From: Bacteroidia bacterium
GTDB lineage: Bacteria > Bacteroidota > Bacteroidia > B-17B0 > Aurantibacillaceae
Length of the DNA: 64,000 bases
NCBI GenBank assembly: GCA_016787705.1
Contig: JAEUTP010000010.1
Coordinates: 248,001-312,000 of the forward strand
Reading direction: 5' to 3'
Shown: positions 53,819 to 63,586 of the stretch, piece after piece
How the letters are laid out: every line of letters starts with the position of its first letter
How positions within the stretch are numbered: the first letter of the stretch is position 1
Position numbers and translations under genes: made by a program
The notes under the pieces: generated by a model
The model's input: the letters and a program-made list of their open reading frames with translations, nothing else
What the model was told of the DNA's origin: nothing
The model's database searches: none

Positions 53819-54526
53819 ATGAATATTGCATTATTTGGTTATGGTAAAATGGGTAAAGAAATTGAGGCCATTGCCATAAAAAGAAACCACAACATTATAC
53901 TAAAAATCAATAAGGCTAATGTGGAGAGCATTACCGTAGCAGATCTAAAAAAAGCAGATGTGATTATTGAGTTTAGCACACCACATTCTGTTTTAGAGAA
54001 TATTAAAAAATGTATTAACGCGCAGGTACCAGTGATTGTTGGCACTACAGGCTGGTACGATAATTTTCCGGACATAAAAAAATTATGTTCAGAAAAGAAC
54101 GGTGCTTTATTTCATGCTACAAATTTTAGCCTTGGTGTAAATTTATTTTTTAAAGTAAATACTTATTTAGCCGAATTAATGAATAAGTATAATAATTACG
54201 AGGTAAGCATGGAAGAGATACATCACATTCATAAATTAGATAAACCCAGTGGAACAGCCATTACCTTGGCAGAACAGATTATAGATAAAATAGATAAAAA
54301 GAAAAAATGGAGCATTGAGGAAAGTAATGCCGAAACATTATTTATTCACGATGTAAGAGACGGTGAAGTGCCCGGTACGCACATTATTAAATACCAATCG
54401 GAAGTGGATGATATTGAAATAATGCACAAAGCCCATAATCGTAAGGGATTTGCATTAGGTGCGGTTATTGCTGCTGAATTTTTAAATGGCAAAAAAGGAA
54501 TTTATACCATGAGTGATATTATCTGA
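53819..54526 (+). CDS. dapB: 4-hydroxy-tetrahydrodipicolinate reductase
   Basis: This 235-residue enzyme of lysine/DAP synthesis reduces HTPA. MNIALFGYGKMGKEIE binds NAD(P)H; IVGTTGWY, FSLGVNLFF, EIHHIHKLDKPSGTA and HKAHNRKGFALGA are DapB features. The N-terminal domain is short, as in other Bacteroidota. Its end overlaps the Rieske gene by 14 bp. Confidence 0.95.
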   Translation: MNIALFGYGKMGKEIEAIAIKRNHNIILKINKANVESITVADLKKADVIIEFSTPHSVLENIKKCINAQVPVIVGTTGWYDNFPDIKKLCSEKNGALFHATNFSLGVNLFFKVNTYLAELMNKYNNYEVSMEEIHHIHKLDKPSGTAITLAEQIIDKIDKKKKWSIEESNAETLFIHDVRDGEVPGTHIIKYQSEVDDIEIMHKAHNRKGFALGAVIAAEFLNGKKGIYTMSDII

Positions 54527-54911
54527 TGAATTTTTACTCTTTAATTTAAAATTTTTAATTTATCTGAGTTATCACTGGTTCAAAATATTCGAAAAAGAAG
54601 AAAGTACCGAAGATTATCTTCAACCCAATACCTTTATTAATTTTGAATTTAAAAACGAAAAAATTTGTGTAACAAGAACTGAAAAAGGACTGTTTGCCTT
54701 TGGAGATCGTTGTCCGCACAATGGCGCACGTTTAAGCCAGGGTTTTTGCACAAAGAAAAATGAAGTTGTTTGTCCGTTGCATCGTTATTCATTTGATCTT
54801 GAAACCGGTAAAGCTACATCAGGCGGTGCTTTTGCATTAAAATTATATCCAATAAAAACAACTGATGATGGCATTTACGTTGGCATTGCCGCTAAGTGGT
54901 GGGAGTCTTGA
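54513..54911 (+). CDS. Rieske [2Fe-2S] ferredoxin-like protein
   Basis: This 132-residue protein carries the cluster motifs GDRCPHNGA and VVCPLHRYSFD (CxH and CxxH). The first ~18 residues are hydrophobic. The GTG at 54513, overlapping the dapB stop, is the only start that includes a full N-terminus. Small Rieske proteins of this kind are usually soluble electron-transfer components, but its partner is unknown. Confidence 0.85.
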   Translation: MILSDEFLLFNLKFLIYLSYHWFKIFEKEESTEDYLQPNTFINFEFKNEKICVTRTEKGLFAFGDRCPHNGARLSQGFCTKKNEVVCPLHRYSFDLETGKATSGGAFALKLYPIKTTDDGIYVGIAAKWWES

Positions 54912-54956
54912 TGTTTCCGGTTTAGAACAAGAAACTAAAAACAAGAAACTTGAAAC

Positions 54957-56168
54957 TTAGTGTACAAGGTCCATCTTCGTAAAAACACGCACCGGATAAA
55001 GTGCTGCAAAAAAACCAATCAACATTATCAATCCAAAGATCCAGATAAAATCTTTTAGTTGTACATCTATTGGGTAATATGGAATGATAAACTCATCGCC
55101 AAACTTCACCAAATGAAATTGCACCTGTAGCCAGCAGACCAATAGACCAATTAATAAACCAATTATAGCACCTACGCCTGTAATTAAAAAACCTTCGCGC
55201 ATAAAAATATTGCGTATAAGATTTATACTGGCACCCATACTATACAAGGTTTTAATATCTTTTCTTTTCTCAATAATAAGCATAGTTAACGCCCCAATTA
55301 TATTAAAGGTGGCAATTATTAAAATAAAAGCAAGAATAATAAATGTTGCCAGTTTTTCGGTCTCTAATGTTTTAAAAAGCACATCGTTTAATTGATAACG
55401 GTTCTTTACTACAAAAGCAGCGCCAAGTTTTTCCTGCAAGGCCAGCTGTACTCTTTCGTATGAATCTTTATCACACAATATCTCTACTGCACTAACTTTA
55501 TCGGGCTCATCAAATACTTTTTTTGCCGTTTCGATGTTTACAAACGCGTACTGAAAATCAAATTCATCATTTAATGAGAAAATGCCGGTTGGTGTGCAAT
55601 ATACCTGGTTAAAATTATCTTCAGGGTTTAAGCTGGTACTTTTTCCTTTAACAGGGCTAAAAATACTAAGTTCATTTACAAATTCACGGATGTTTACCTG
55701 TAACTGATTGGCAATACCGCGGCCAAGTAAAATATTATTTTTTTCCGGATTATTCAACCCGTAAATGCCATCTTCAATGGCACTTTCAATAGCAGCTACT
55801 TTATTAAAATTATCATCTACGCCTTTAATTGTAACAAGCGTTTGTTTATCAATATTCTTTAGCAAAGCTTTATCGCTGAGTGTTTTCGAAATAAATTTTA
55901 CACCTTCAATACTTTTTATTTCTGACATCAACTTTTCATCAGCATTAAAATATTTTCCTTTTGCAGTGGTTATTTTAAGATCTGGCTCAAAAATATTATA
56001 CAAATTTGCAACAGTTCCTGTTAAACCGTTCATAGCAGATAAAATAATAATTAAAGCGGCTGTAGTAATTGCAATAGCAATAATGCTTATCCAGCTAATA
56101 ATGTTAATGGCATTATTAGATTTTTTTGATACTAAATAACGTTTGGCTATGTAAAATGAAAAATCCAG
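54957..56168 (-). CDS. LolC/E-like ABC permease with likely CTG start
   Basis: With ATG at 56033 as start, the first membrane helix would be missing. Upstream in the same frame lie 45 residues, FSFYIAKRYLVSKKSNNAIN then a hydrophobic helix (IISWISIIAIAITTAALIII), the exact start usual for LolC/E-type permeases. A TAA, the stop of rbfA, is two codons before. Between them no ATG, GTG or TTG exists, only CTG at 56168. This gives 403 residues. A periplasmic domain lies between helix 1 and three C-terminal helices (from about residue 270). It may function with the LolD-like ATPase. Confidence 0.87.
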   Translation of the reverse strand: MDFSFYIAKRYLVSKKSNNAINIISWISIIAIAITTAALIIILSAMNGLTGTVANLYNIFEPDLKITTAKGKYFNADEKLMSEIKSIEGVKFISKTLSDKALLKNIDKQTLVTIKGVDDNFNKVAAIESAIEDGIYGLNNPEKNNILLGRGIANQLQVNIREFVNELSIFSPVKGKSTSLNPEDNFNQVYCTPTGIFSLNDEFDFQYAFVNIETAKKVFDEPDKVSAVEILCDKDSYERVQLALQEKLGAAFVVKNRYQLNDVLFKTLETEKLATFIILAFILIIATFNIIGALTMLIIEKRKDIKTLYSMGASINLIRNIFMREGFLITGVGAIIGLLIGLLVCWLQVQFHLVKFGDEFIIPYYPIDVQLKDFIWIFGLIMLIGFFAALYPVRVFTKMDLVH

Positions 56169-56171
56169 GAA

Positions 56172-56510
56172 TTACTTTTTTAAAAGTTCTTCTATTTTCA
56201 TGGCATAATCTAAAGAATCATCAATGTAGAACATTAGTTCGGGCACAATTCTCAATTGTTTTCCCACAATTAATCCTAATTTTTTTCGGATAACACTGGT
56301 TTGATCCTGGATCAATTTAAACACAATTTTTTTCTCTTTGCTACCCATTATGCTTAAATAAACCTTTGCAGAACTAAGATCGGGACTTACACGTACTGTA
56401 GTTACGGTTATAAAACCACCTCCAAAAAGCGAGCGTGCTTCGCTTCTAAAGATCTCTGCTAATTCTTTTTGCAATAATTTATTTACTTTTTGTTGCCTCA
56501 GGCTTTCCAT
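56172..56510 (-). CDS. rbfA: Ribosome-binding factor A
   Basis: This 112-residue protein has the KH-like domain of RbfA: SLRQQKVNKLLQKELAEIF at the start, VTTVRVSPDLSSAKVYLSI in the middle and RIVPELMFYIDDSLDYAMK near the end. It acts in 30S maturation. The permease gene follows with only 3 nt between the stop and its CTG, so the two are probably co-transcribed. Confidence 0.95.
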   Translation of the reverse strand: MESLRQQKVNKLLQKELAEIFRSEARSLFGGGFITVTTVRVSPDLSSAKVYLSIMGSKEKKIVFKLIQDQTSVIRKKLGLIVGKQLRIVPELMFYIDDSLDYAMKIEELLKK

Positions 56511-56578
56511 ACTGTAAATGTACTGAGATTTTTGTAGTATCTTCGCTAATATTTCAAATAAATTCGCGTTAGCACCAC

Positions 56579-58426
56579 ATGAAAAAGCTGTTTTCTGTTT
56601 TAAAATATGCCAGAAATTACAAAGGTTATCTTACCGCTAATGTGACCTTTAACATACTTTTCGCATTATTTAACGCTGTAAGCTTAACACTTGCCATGCC
56701 TTTTTTAAAATTATTATTTGAAGACTCTAATTTGATAGAGAGCGGGCTTGTTTTAATGAAGGGGAAACCCCAATTTGCTTTAAATGCCGATTACATTAAA
56801 GATGTTTCTAACTACTACATTACCGGCCTTATTGTAACCCAGGGCGGAAAAATGAAGGCGCTTATCATTATTTGTGTGATCATTTTTGTAATGACATTTT
56901 TCAAGAATTTATTCCGTTACCTGGCCATGTTCTTTATAGCGCCCATTCGTAATGGTGTTGTACGTGATCTTAGAAATAAAATGTACAAAAAATCCTTAGA
57001 TCTGCCTTTGAGTTATTACAGCGAAGAAAAAAAGGGGGATCTTATGAGCCGCATGACATCAGATGTTCAGGAAATTGAATGGAGTATTATGCAAACCCTT
57101 GAAATGATCTTCAGAGAGCCTTTAACTGTCATTCTTTTATTTAGCTTAATGATCTTAATTAGTGCAAAACTCACCGTTTACATTTTGTGCTTATTGCCCA
57201 TAGCAGCTTTATTTATTGTTATTCTTGGAAAAAGTCTTAAAAATTCTGCCCGAAAAGGTAAAGACACTTTAGGTGTTTTAATAAGCGTAATTGAAGAAAC
57301 ACTGGGAAGCTTAAAAGTTATTAAAGCATTTAATGCCATGAAGCCCATGCAAAAAAAGTTTGAAGAAATAAATCAAACGTATTATAAACAATCGGTAAAT
57401 GTTTACCGTAAAACAGATCTTAGCTCTCCTTTAACCGAAGTTATTGTTACCGGAATATTAATGTTTATTTTATTTATTGGCGGCAGCATGGTGTTTAATG
57501 GCGAACTAACAGGCCCACTGTTCTTAACCTATTTTATTTTAGCCTCTCAATTAATTCCTCCTATTAAACAGCTTACTACTTCTTACAGTAATATTCAAAA
57601 AGGTGTAGCCAGCGAAGAACGCATTGATAAGATCTTATTAGCAGATGATGTGATAGTAGATAAACCAAATGCAAAAACAATTTCTGATTTTACTAAAGAG
57701 ATCGAATACAAAAATGTTTGGTTTGCTTACCATAAAGGTGATGATGGCTATGTGTTACGCGATATTAATTTAAAAATCGCCAAAGGAAAAACTGTTGCCC
57801 TTGTTGGCCAAAGTGGAAGCGGTAAAACAACCCTGGCAGATATGCTGCCACGCTTTTACGAAAGCGATAAGGGCGATTTGTTGATTGATGGTACAGACAT
57901 AAAAGAACTAAGCACAGAAAGTGTTCGTAAACATATAGGCGTTGTTACACAGGAAAGCATTTTGTTTAACGATACAGTTAAGAACAACATCATTTTCGGA
58001 ATGCAAAATATTAGTGATGCAGATGTTATGGAAGCCGCAAAAATTGCCAATGCCCATGATTTTATTATGCAGTTACCAAACGGTTACGATACTATTATTG
58101 GCGATCGTGGTGGTAAATTAAGCGGTGGTCAGCGCCAGCGTTTAAGTATTGCGCGCGCCATTTTAAAAAATCCTTCTATTTTAATTTTAGATGAAGCCAC
58201 CTCAGCATTAGATACCGAAAGCGAAAAACTGGTACAGGAAGCATTAACAAATTTAATGAAGAACCGTACCAGTGTTGTTATTGCACATAGATTGTCTACC
58301 ATTTCCAATGCCGATGAAATTATCGTTATGCACAAAGGTGAAATTATTGAGCGTGGAAATCATTCACAGTTACTGGCTTTAGATGGTACCTATAAAAAAC
58401 TATGCGATATGCAGAGCTTTAAATAA
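56579..58426 (+). CDS. ABC exporter (MsbA-like, fused permease-ATPase)
   Basis: This 615-residue protein has six transmembrane segments followed by an ATPase: Walker A LVGQSGSGKTTLADML, signature LSGGQRQRLSIARAIL and Walker B ILILDEATSALD. The MsbA group flips lipid A or other lipids. It is followed after 17 bp by a large repeat protein gene, so the two may form an envelope-export operon. The substrate is inferred from family. Confidence 0.92.
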   Translation: MKKLFSVLKYARNYKGYLTANVTFNILFALFNAVSLTLAMPFLKLLFEDSNLIESGLVLMKGKPQFALNADYIKDVSNYYITGLIVTQGGKMKALIIICVIIFVMTFFKNLFRYLAMFFIAPIRNGVVRDLRNKMYKKSLDLPLSYYSEEKKGDLMSRMTSDVQEIEWSIMQTLEMIFREPLTVILLFSLMILISAKLTVYILCLLPIAALFIVILGKSLKNSARKGKDTLGVLISVIEETLGSLKVIKAFNAMKPMQKKFEEINQTYYKQSVNVYRKTDLSSPLTEVIVTGILMFILFIGGSMVFNGELTGPLFLTYFILASQLIPPIKQLTTSYSNIQKGVASEERIDKILLADDVIVDKPNAKTISDFTKEIEYKNVWFAYHKGDDGYVLRDINLKIAKGKTVALVGQSGSGKTTLADMLPRFYESDKGDLLIDGTDIKELSTESVRKHIGVVTQESILFNDTVKNNIIFGMQNISDADVMEAAKIANAHDFIMQLPNGYDTIIGDRGGKLSGGQRQRLSIARAILKNPSILILDEATSALDTESEKLVQEALTNLMKNRTSVVIAHRLSTISNADEIIVMHKGEIIERGNHSQLLALDGTYKKLCDMQSFK

Positions 58427-58443
58427 ACGTTATCGTTTACAAA

Positions 58444-61400
58444 ATGCGGTTAACCCGGCTAAAATATTTTCTTGCACCCCTTCTTTTTCTTTGTACTTCT
58501 TTTAATTTAATTTCCCAATCAGATACAATTAAAAAAAAGAACCTCTCATTGGATCTTGGTATTACACGTAGCCGCAATATCAACCTTTGGCCGTTCTTTA
58601 AAAAATATAAGAACGCTGAAAAGAAAGAACTACAGATCATATATCCTTTGTTCTCCAAACGAAGAAATTACCGCAATCACACAAAACATTTTCAGCTCTT
58701 ACCTTTTTATATTAGTGATAGCAGTAGTAAAGGAATAAGCAACCGTTTTCTTTCCTTGTATTATCCTTCTGTTTTACGAACACACAAACAAAGCGATTCT
58801 TCCGGCACATACAGTTCATTTAATTTTTTAGAGCTGGCGCCTCATATTTCTCTATTAGGCCTTAACCGTTCGCCCAATGGCCTTTCGGTTGAAAATAATA
58901 TCTTTTTCTTTATATGGTATCGTAAAGATATTTTGCAAGCCAAAACACGTTTGGTTGTTTTTCCGACCTACTGGTATTTTGCAAATAAACGTGATACAAC
59001 CAATTTATTTTTCCCTTTTTACCTTAAACGAAAAACAGAAACTTCCAAATATCTCAACGTAGCATTTTTATACAATCAAAAATATACTTTAACAGAAAGG
59101 AAAAATTCTCTTTTCCCAATATGGTGGCACAAGGTAAATTATGTTGGTAACGATACCATTAAAAAAGAACTTGTTATACCTTTTTATTGGAGCAAAAAGA
59201 GCTCAACCGAAAACCATAAGCTGATCTTTCCTTTAATTTACAATGTAAAAACGCAGCAACGCCAATCCTTTTCCTTCTTTCCTTTATTTTCTTACGGACA
59301 TCGTTACGATTCAAACAGTAATTATTTTGCTGTTACACCTTTATTCTGGCATGCAAAGAACAAAGATGGAATAAGAAATGTTCTGTTTCCTCTATATTGG
59401 CATTTTAAAGATTACTATCACAATGATACGGTTGAACGACAGGTAATCTTTCCTTTTGTGTGGACTCACAGAAGCAAAAATGCTATTAATACAACCATCT
59501 TTCCGTTCTATTATAATTATCAAAATAAATACCGTTCATCGCACACAGTTCTTCCTTTCTTTTCAACATATGAAGAATTTAAAACAGGATATGGTTACAA
59601 ATATATTTTTCCCTTTTATTGGAAAACACGTAACAGATATGAGTCAAAAGAAGCATTTTTTCCGGTTTATTTTAGCAAAACAAATTATCACGGAGGCGAT
59701 ACATCTTTCAATAAATACATTTTTCCATTATTCTTTTCGGGCCGAACGCGTACTAAAAATTACCAGATCTTCTTTCCAATAATTTATCGTTTCAAAAGTC
59801 CTGAGTATCATTCATTCACCTTCTTCCCTCTTTTTGCCAGCGGGAGTTCTACAGATTCTATAAAAAGACTTTTAAGTATTACACCGCTTTTTTGGCGCGT
59901 TAAAACTCAAACAGGGTTAACCAAAGTGTTATTTCTTTATTGGAACAACAAGCATTACAATGCAAATGATACAACTTATCATCATGGCTTTTTTCCTTTT
60001 TATTGGTCGGGCAAAAACAAAACAAAACATAATACTGTTGTTTTTCCTTTTGTATTTAAAGTAAATAATAAAAAACGTGAATCTTTAACTGTATTTCCTT
60101 TGTTTTCTTACGGGCATACAAAAGATTCGACAAGAAGTTATGTTGGCATTACACCTTTATTTTACCGCATTAAAGGTCAATACAGTTTAACGCATATTTT
60201 ATTCCCGGTTTATTGGAACAGTAAATTTTACAGATCCAGTGATACGGTTCGTACCGAAGTAATTTTTCCGTTTGTATGGTTAAGTAGTCGTAAAGACAGA
60301 ACTACAAAAGTTGTATTTCCCTTTATGTTTTCACACCAGGACAAATATAAAGAATCGTTTACCGTGTTTCCATTATTTTCTTATGGCAGGCATTACGACT
60401 CTACCAAAAGTCATTTAATGGTAACACCTTTTTACTGGCATTTCGAAAAAAGAAACAGCATAAGCAATGTTGTATTTCTTTTATACTGGCAAAAAACAAA
60501 ATATTATAATAACGATACCTCAAGGTCGTTGGTATTATTTCCCTTATTGTGGCATCAAAAAAGCAGGGAAGAAACAAGTACTTTTCTTTACCCAATCATT
60601 TACAGTATAAAAAATAAAGAAAGAAAAAGCTTTACGTTTTTACCTCTTTTTTCTTTTGGAAAAACGATCGACTCAACAAAACACCTTGTAATTACACCCT
60701 TCTTTTTGCATTTTAAAAACAAGCACAATGTAAAAACAACCCTGTTTCCGGTATATTGGTCACGAAAATATTATTTAAGAGATGATACCATTAAGAGAAG
60801 TGTGTTCTTTCCATTGTATTGGGTAAACCATTCCAACAACAAAAAAACAGACGTTTTCTTTCCTTTGATCTGGAAATTCAAGAACAATACTTACAGCTCA
60901 TTTACATTTTTTCCGCTATGCTCATTTGGACATGGAACAAATAGAAAAAAACATTTAATGATCACTCCTTTATTTGGAAAATTTGATTCGGATAAAGGAT
61001 CAAATGCATTTTTATTTCCTGTATTTAATTACAGAAGAAGTGGTGATGAAAAACATTATTCTGCCTTCCTATTTTTATTTATGCGTACCACAAAACCCGG
61101 CTATTCTAAAACAGCTGTGTTTTGGCCAATTATTGAGCAGTTAAAAGATAAAGAAAAACGTAAATTCAGGATCGCACCAATTGTATGGTTCTCAAAAACA
61201 GATAGCAGTAATATGCTTTCGGTGCAACCGCTTTTTTACTCGAATAAAACAAAACAGAAAAACACTTTTATCTTAAGCGCCTTTTTGTATAAACGTGAAA
61301 GGATCTTTGAAAGATCGGTATCTAATAGCTTTTTATTTAGATTGTATTATCAAAAGAATTACACGAATGGTGATTTTGAAAAAAGGTTTTTACATTTGGT

Positions 61401-61656
61401 AATTGCTAATATTAAAGTGGATGGCCACCGCGAAAAAAGTGTTTTACCTTTCTTTCATATTGTAAAGGAAGAAAATGGCGACAGGTCTGTATCTTATTTC
61501 TTTGGAATGTATAACCGCTTTAAGGAATATAAGCCCGAAATAAAAGATTTTTATGAAGAAGAACGTTTACTGTGGTTCATTCGCTTAAGATCGAATTACA
61601 AGCAGCTTAAAAGCGAGGGAAAAGACACATTTGTAAGAAAGAGGAAAAAACGCTAA
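58444..61656 (+). CDS. Large secreted protein with 90-91-residue beta-rich repeats
   Basis: This 1070-residue protein has a signal peptide (KYFLAPLLFLCTSFNLISQ). From about residue 190 to 860 it repeats a unit with five short aromatic strands such as FFPLFSYG, VTPLFW, LFPVYW, VIFPFVW and VVFPFMF. Anchoring prolines lie at 280, 371, 462, 552, 643, 734 and 824, so units are 90-91 residues apart. DST-type and DT-type charged turns recur. I do not recognise a family. It could be a beta-barrel or a long beta-groove carrying lipid. It follows an MsbA-like gene in the same direction. Confidence 0.85.
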   Translation: MRLTRLKYFLAPLLFLCTSFNLISQSDTIKKKNLSLDLGITRSRNINLWPFFKKYKNAEKKELQIIYPLFSKRRNYRNHTKHFQLLPFYISDSSSKGISNRFLSLYYPSVLRTHKQSDSSGTYSSFNFLELAPHISLLGLNRSPNGLSVENNIFFFIWYRKDILQAKTRLVVFPTYWYFANKRDTTNLFFPFYLKRKTETSKYLNVAFLYNQKYTLTERKNSLFPIWWHKVNYVGNDTIKKELVIPFYWSKKSSTENHKLIFPLIYNVKTQQRQSFSFFPLFSYGHRYDSNSNYFAVTPLFWHAKNKDGIRNVLFPLYWHFKDYYHNDTVERQVIFPFVWTHRSKNAINTTIFPFYYNYQNKYRSSHTVLPFFSTYEEFKTGYGYKYIFPFYWKTRNRYESKEAFFPVYFSKTNYHGGDTSFNKYIFPLFFSGRTRTKNYQIFFPIIYRFKSPEYHSFTFFPLFASGSSTDSIKRLLSITPLFWRVKTQTGLTKVLFLYWNNKHYNANDTTYHHGFFPFYWSGKNKTKHNTVVFPFVFKVNNKKRESLTVFPLFSYGHTKDSTRSYVGITPLFYRIKGQYSLTHILFPVYWNSKFYRSSDTVRTEVIFPFVWLSSRKDRTTKVVFPFMFSHQDKYKESFTVFPLFSYGRHYDSTKSHLMVTPFYWHFEKRNSISNVVFLLYWQKTKYYNNDTSRSLVLFPLLWHQKSREETSTFLYPIIYSIKNKERKSFTFLPLFSFGKTIDSTKHLVITPFFLHFKNKHNVKTTLFPVYWSRKYYLRDDTIKRSVFFPLYWVNHSNNKKTDVFFPLIWKFKNNTYSSFTFFPLCSFGHGTNRKKHLMITPLFGKFDSDKGSNAFLFPVFNYRRSGDEKHYSAFLFLFMRTTKPGYSKTAVFWPIIEQLKDKEKRKFRIAPIVWFSKTDSSNMLSVQPLFYSNKTKQKNTFILSAFLYKRERIFERSVSNSFLFRLYYQKNYTNGDFEKRFLHLVIANIKVDGHREKSVLPFFHIVKEENGDRSVSYFFGMYNRFKEYKPEIKDFYEEERLLWFIRLRSNYKQLKSEGKDTFVRKRKKR
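59266..61023 (+). repeat. Seven ~273-bp tandem repeats inside the large secreted protein gene
   Basis: The reading frame repeats a block of about 273 bp (91 codons; two units have 90). Identity between units is visible at the protein level, strongest around FPLFSYG and FPVYW, and lower at the DNA level. It probably arose by internal duplications and later diverged. Confidence 0.75.
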
Positions 61657-61664
61657 AACAATTT

Positions 61665-61771
61665 ACCACTAAGACACAGATAACACTAAGGCACGCTAAG
61701 AAAAAATTCAACAAGGAAAAACTTAGTGATCCCGATAGCTATCGGGATTGTGCCCTTAGTGCCTAAGTGGT
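61665..61771. repeat. REP-like imperfect inverted repeat with perfect 20-bp core
   Basis: Between the repeat-protein gene and rsmI there are ACCACTAAG at the left and its imperfect complement CCTAAGTGGT at the right, with CTAAG/CTTAG pairs inside. At 61729-61748 a perfect palindrome reads ATCCCGATAGCTATCGGGAT. This resembles intergenic palindromes scattered in Bacteroidota genomes. It may act as terminator; no transposase is near. Confidence 0.65.
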
Positions 61772-61851
61772 TTGTCATTAACAATCCCCTATCAATAACT
61801 ATTATATTTACTGCCTTTTTAAAGTGTCCTATATTTTAACTTCAAAGTTAA

Positions 61852-62550
61852 ATGAGCGGGCAATTATTTATAGTACCAACCCCAATTGGTAATTTAGAAG
61901 ACATTACTTTACGTGCAGTTAATACGCTAAAGTCTGTTGATCTTATTTTAGCGGAAGATACGCGCACTTCCTCTTTTTTACTGAAGCATTTGCAAATAGA
62001 AAAACCTTTAAAGTCTTATCATCAACATAACGAGCATAAAATTTTAGAAGAGTTAATTTCATCATTAAGTTCAGGAAAAAACATTGCTTTAATTTCTGAT
62101 GCAGGCACACCCGGCATTTCAGACCCCGGCTTTTTGTTGATTCGCGAAGCTATTGCCAACAATTTAAGTGTTATTAGTTTGCCTGGTGCCACAGCGTTTG
62201 TGCCGGCATTGGTAAATAGCGGCCTGCCATGCAACGAGTTTAGCTTTTACGGTTTTCTTCCGCAAAAAAAAGGAAGGCAAACACGTTTAAAATTATTGGC
62301 ACAGGAAGAAAAAACATTTATTGTTTATGAATCGCCTTTTCGTTTATTAAAATTACTTGAAGAATTTAAAACATATTTAGGTGAAGATCGTAAAGCAAGC
62401 GTATCGCGTGAGATCACAAAATTATTTGAAGAAACAAAAAGAGGAACTATTACTGAGCTTATAAAATTTTATTCTTCTAAACCTATTAAAGGAGAGATTG
62501 TTGTTGTTGTGCAGGGAAATAAAAACTTAGACACAGAAACAGATGAGTAA
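61852..62550 (+). CDS. rsmI: 16S rRNA (cytidine1402-2'-O)-methyltransferase
   Basis: This 232-residue SAM-dependent enzyme has VPTPIGNLEDITLRA at the start, LAEDTRTSSFLLKHL, SDAGTPGISDPGFLL and NSGLPCNEFSFYGFLP, all RsmI motifs. It methylates the ribose of C1402 in 16S rRNA. It overlaps corA by 8 bp. Confidence 0.95.
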   Translation: MSGQLFIVPTPIGNLEDITLRAVNTLKSVDLILAEDTRTSSFLLKHLQIEKPLKSYHQHNEHKILEELISSLSSGKNIALISDAGTPGISDPGFLLIREAIANNLSVISLPGATAFVPALVNSGLPCNEFSFYGFLPQKKGRQTRLKLLAQEEKTFIVYESPFRLLKLLEEFKTYLGEDRKASVSREITKLFEETKRGTITELIKFYSSKPIKGEIVVVVQGNKNLDTETDE

Positions 62551-63586
62551 ACTTCATGACATTGGTGCGCCCCCGGGCACTTTGTTTTACAATGGCGATG
62601 AAAAAGATGCCAAAGTAAAAATTACATTAATTGAGTTTAATGAAACTGAATATTTTGAAGACTCTTTTTACGAATTGGATACCTGCATGAACCATGTAAA
62701 AGATAACATGGTAAAATGGATTAATGTAGAAGGTGTTCACAATACTGAACTTATTGAAAAAATTGGTAAATGTTATAATATTCACCCTTTAACATTAGAA
62801 GATATTGTTCATGTAGACCAACGACCAAAATTTGAAGATTACGACTATTATATTTTATCTATTCTAAAAATGATCATGTATGATGATGGCGTTCATTCAG
62901 AACAATTATCGTTAATATTAATGGATAACATGGTTATTTCTTTCCAGGAACCTGAGGGTGGAGATGCATTTGATATTATAAGAACGCGTTTAAGGCAATG
63001 TAAGGGCCGCGTACGCAAGCTAGGAGCAGATTACTTATTTTATGCGTTAATGGATGCCGTTGTGGATTGTTACTTTGACGCGATAGAAAAAATTGGGGAT
63101 AAGGTAGAAAAAATAGAAGAAGAAATAATTCACGAACCGAAAAGAGAATCGTTAATTGAATTATATCGTTTAAAACGCGAGGTAATTTATTTACGCAAAC
63201 AGGTTTGGCCTTTACGTGATATGCTTAGTAACTTATTACGGTCTGAATCAAAATTTTTAAGCGATAGTACACATCTTTTCTTTCGCGATTTACAGGATCA
63301 CAGTACGCGCATTATAGATACAGTTGAAACCTATCGGGATCTTTTAAGCGGTATTATGGATATTTATTTAAGTACCAATGCCAATAAGATGAATGAAGTA
63401 ATGAAAGTGCTAACAATAATTTCCAGCATTTTTATTCCTGTAACTTTTATTGCCGGTGTGTATGGAATGAATTTTGAATTTATGCCCGAGTTAAAATCAC
63501 CTTATGGATATGCTGGTGTTTGGGCAGTGATGATCATCATTATCGTTGTGCAGATAATTTATTTCAGAAAAAAGAAATGGATGTAG
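62543..63586 (+). CDS. corA: CorA-family magnesium/cobalt transporter
   Basis: This 347-residue protein has a long cytoplasmic N-terminal region and two C-terminal transmembrane helices. The signature YGMN lies at the end of the first helix (FIAGVYGMNFEFMPEL), followed by YGYAGVWAVMIIIIV. It mediates magnesium uptake. The stop codon lies in the first arm of a hairpin at 63581. Confidence 0.95.
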   Translation: MSKLHDIGAPPGTLFYNGDEKDAKVKITLIEFNETEYFEDSFYELDTCMNHVKDNMVKWINVEGVHNTELIEKIGKCYNIHPLTLEDIVHVDQRPKFEDYDYYILSILKMIMYDDGVHSEQLSLILMDNMVISFQEPEGGDAFDIIRTRLRQCKGRVRKLGADYLFYALMDAVVDCYFDAIEKIGDKVEKIEEEIIHEPKRESLIELYRLKREVIYLRKQVWPLRDMLSNLLRSESKFLSDSTHLFFRDLQDHSTRIIDTVETYRDLLSGIMDIYLSTNANKMNEVMKVLTIISSIFIPVTFIAGVYGMNFEFMPELKSPYGYAGVWAVMIIIIVVQIIYFRKKKWM

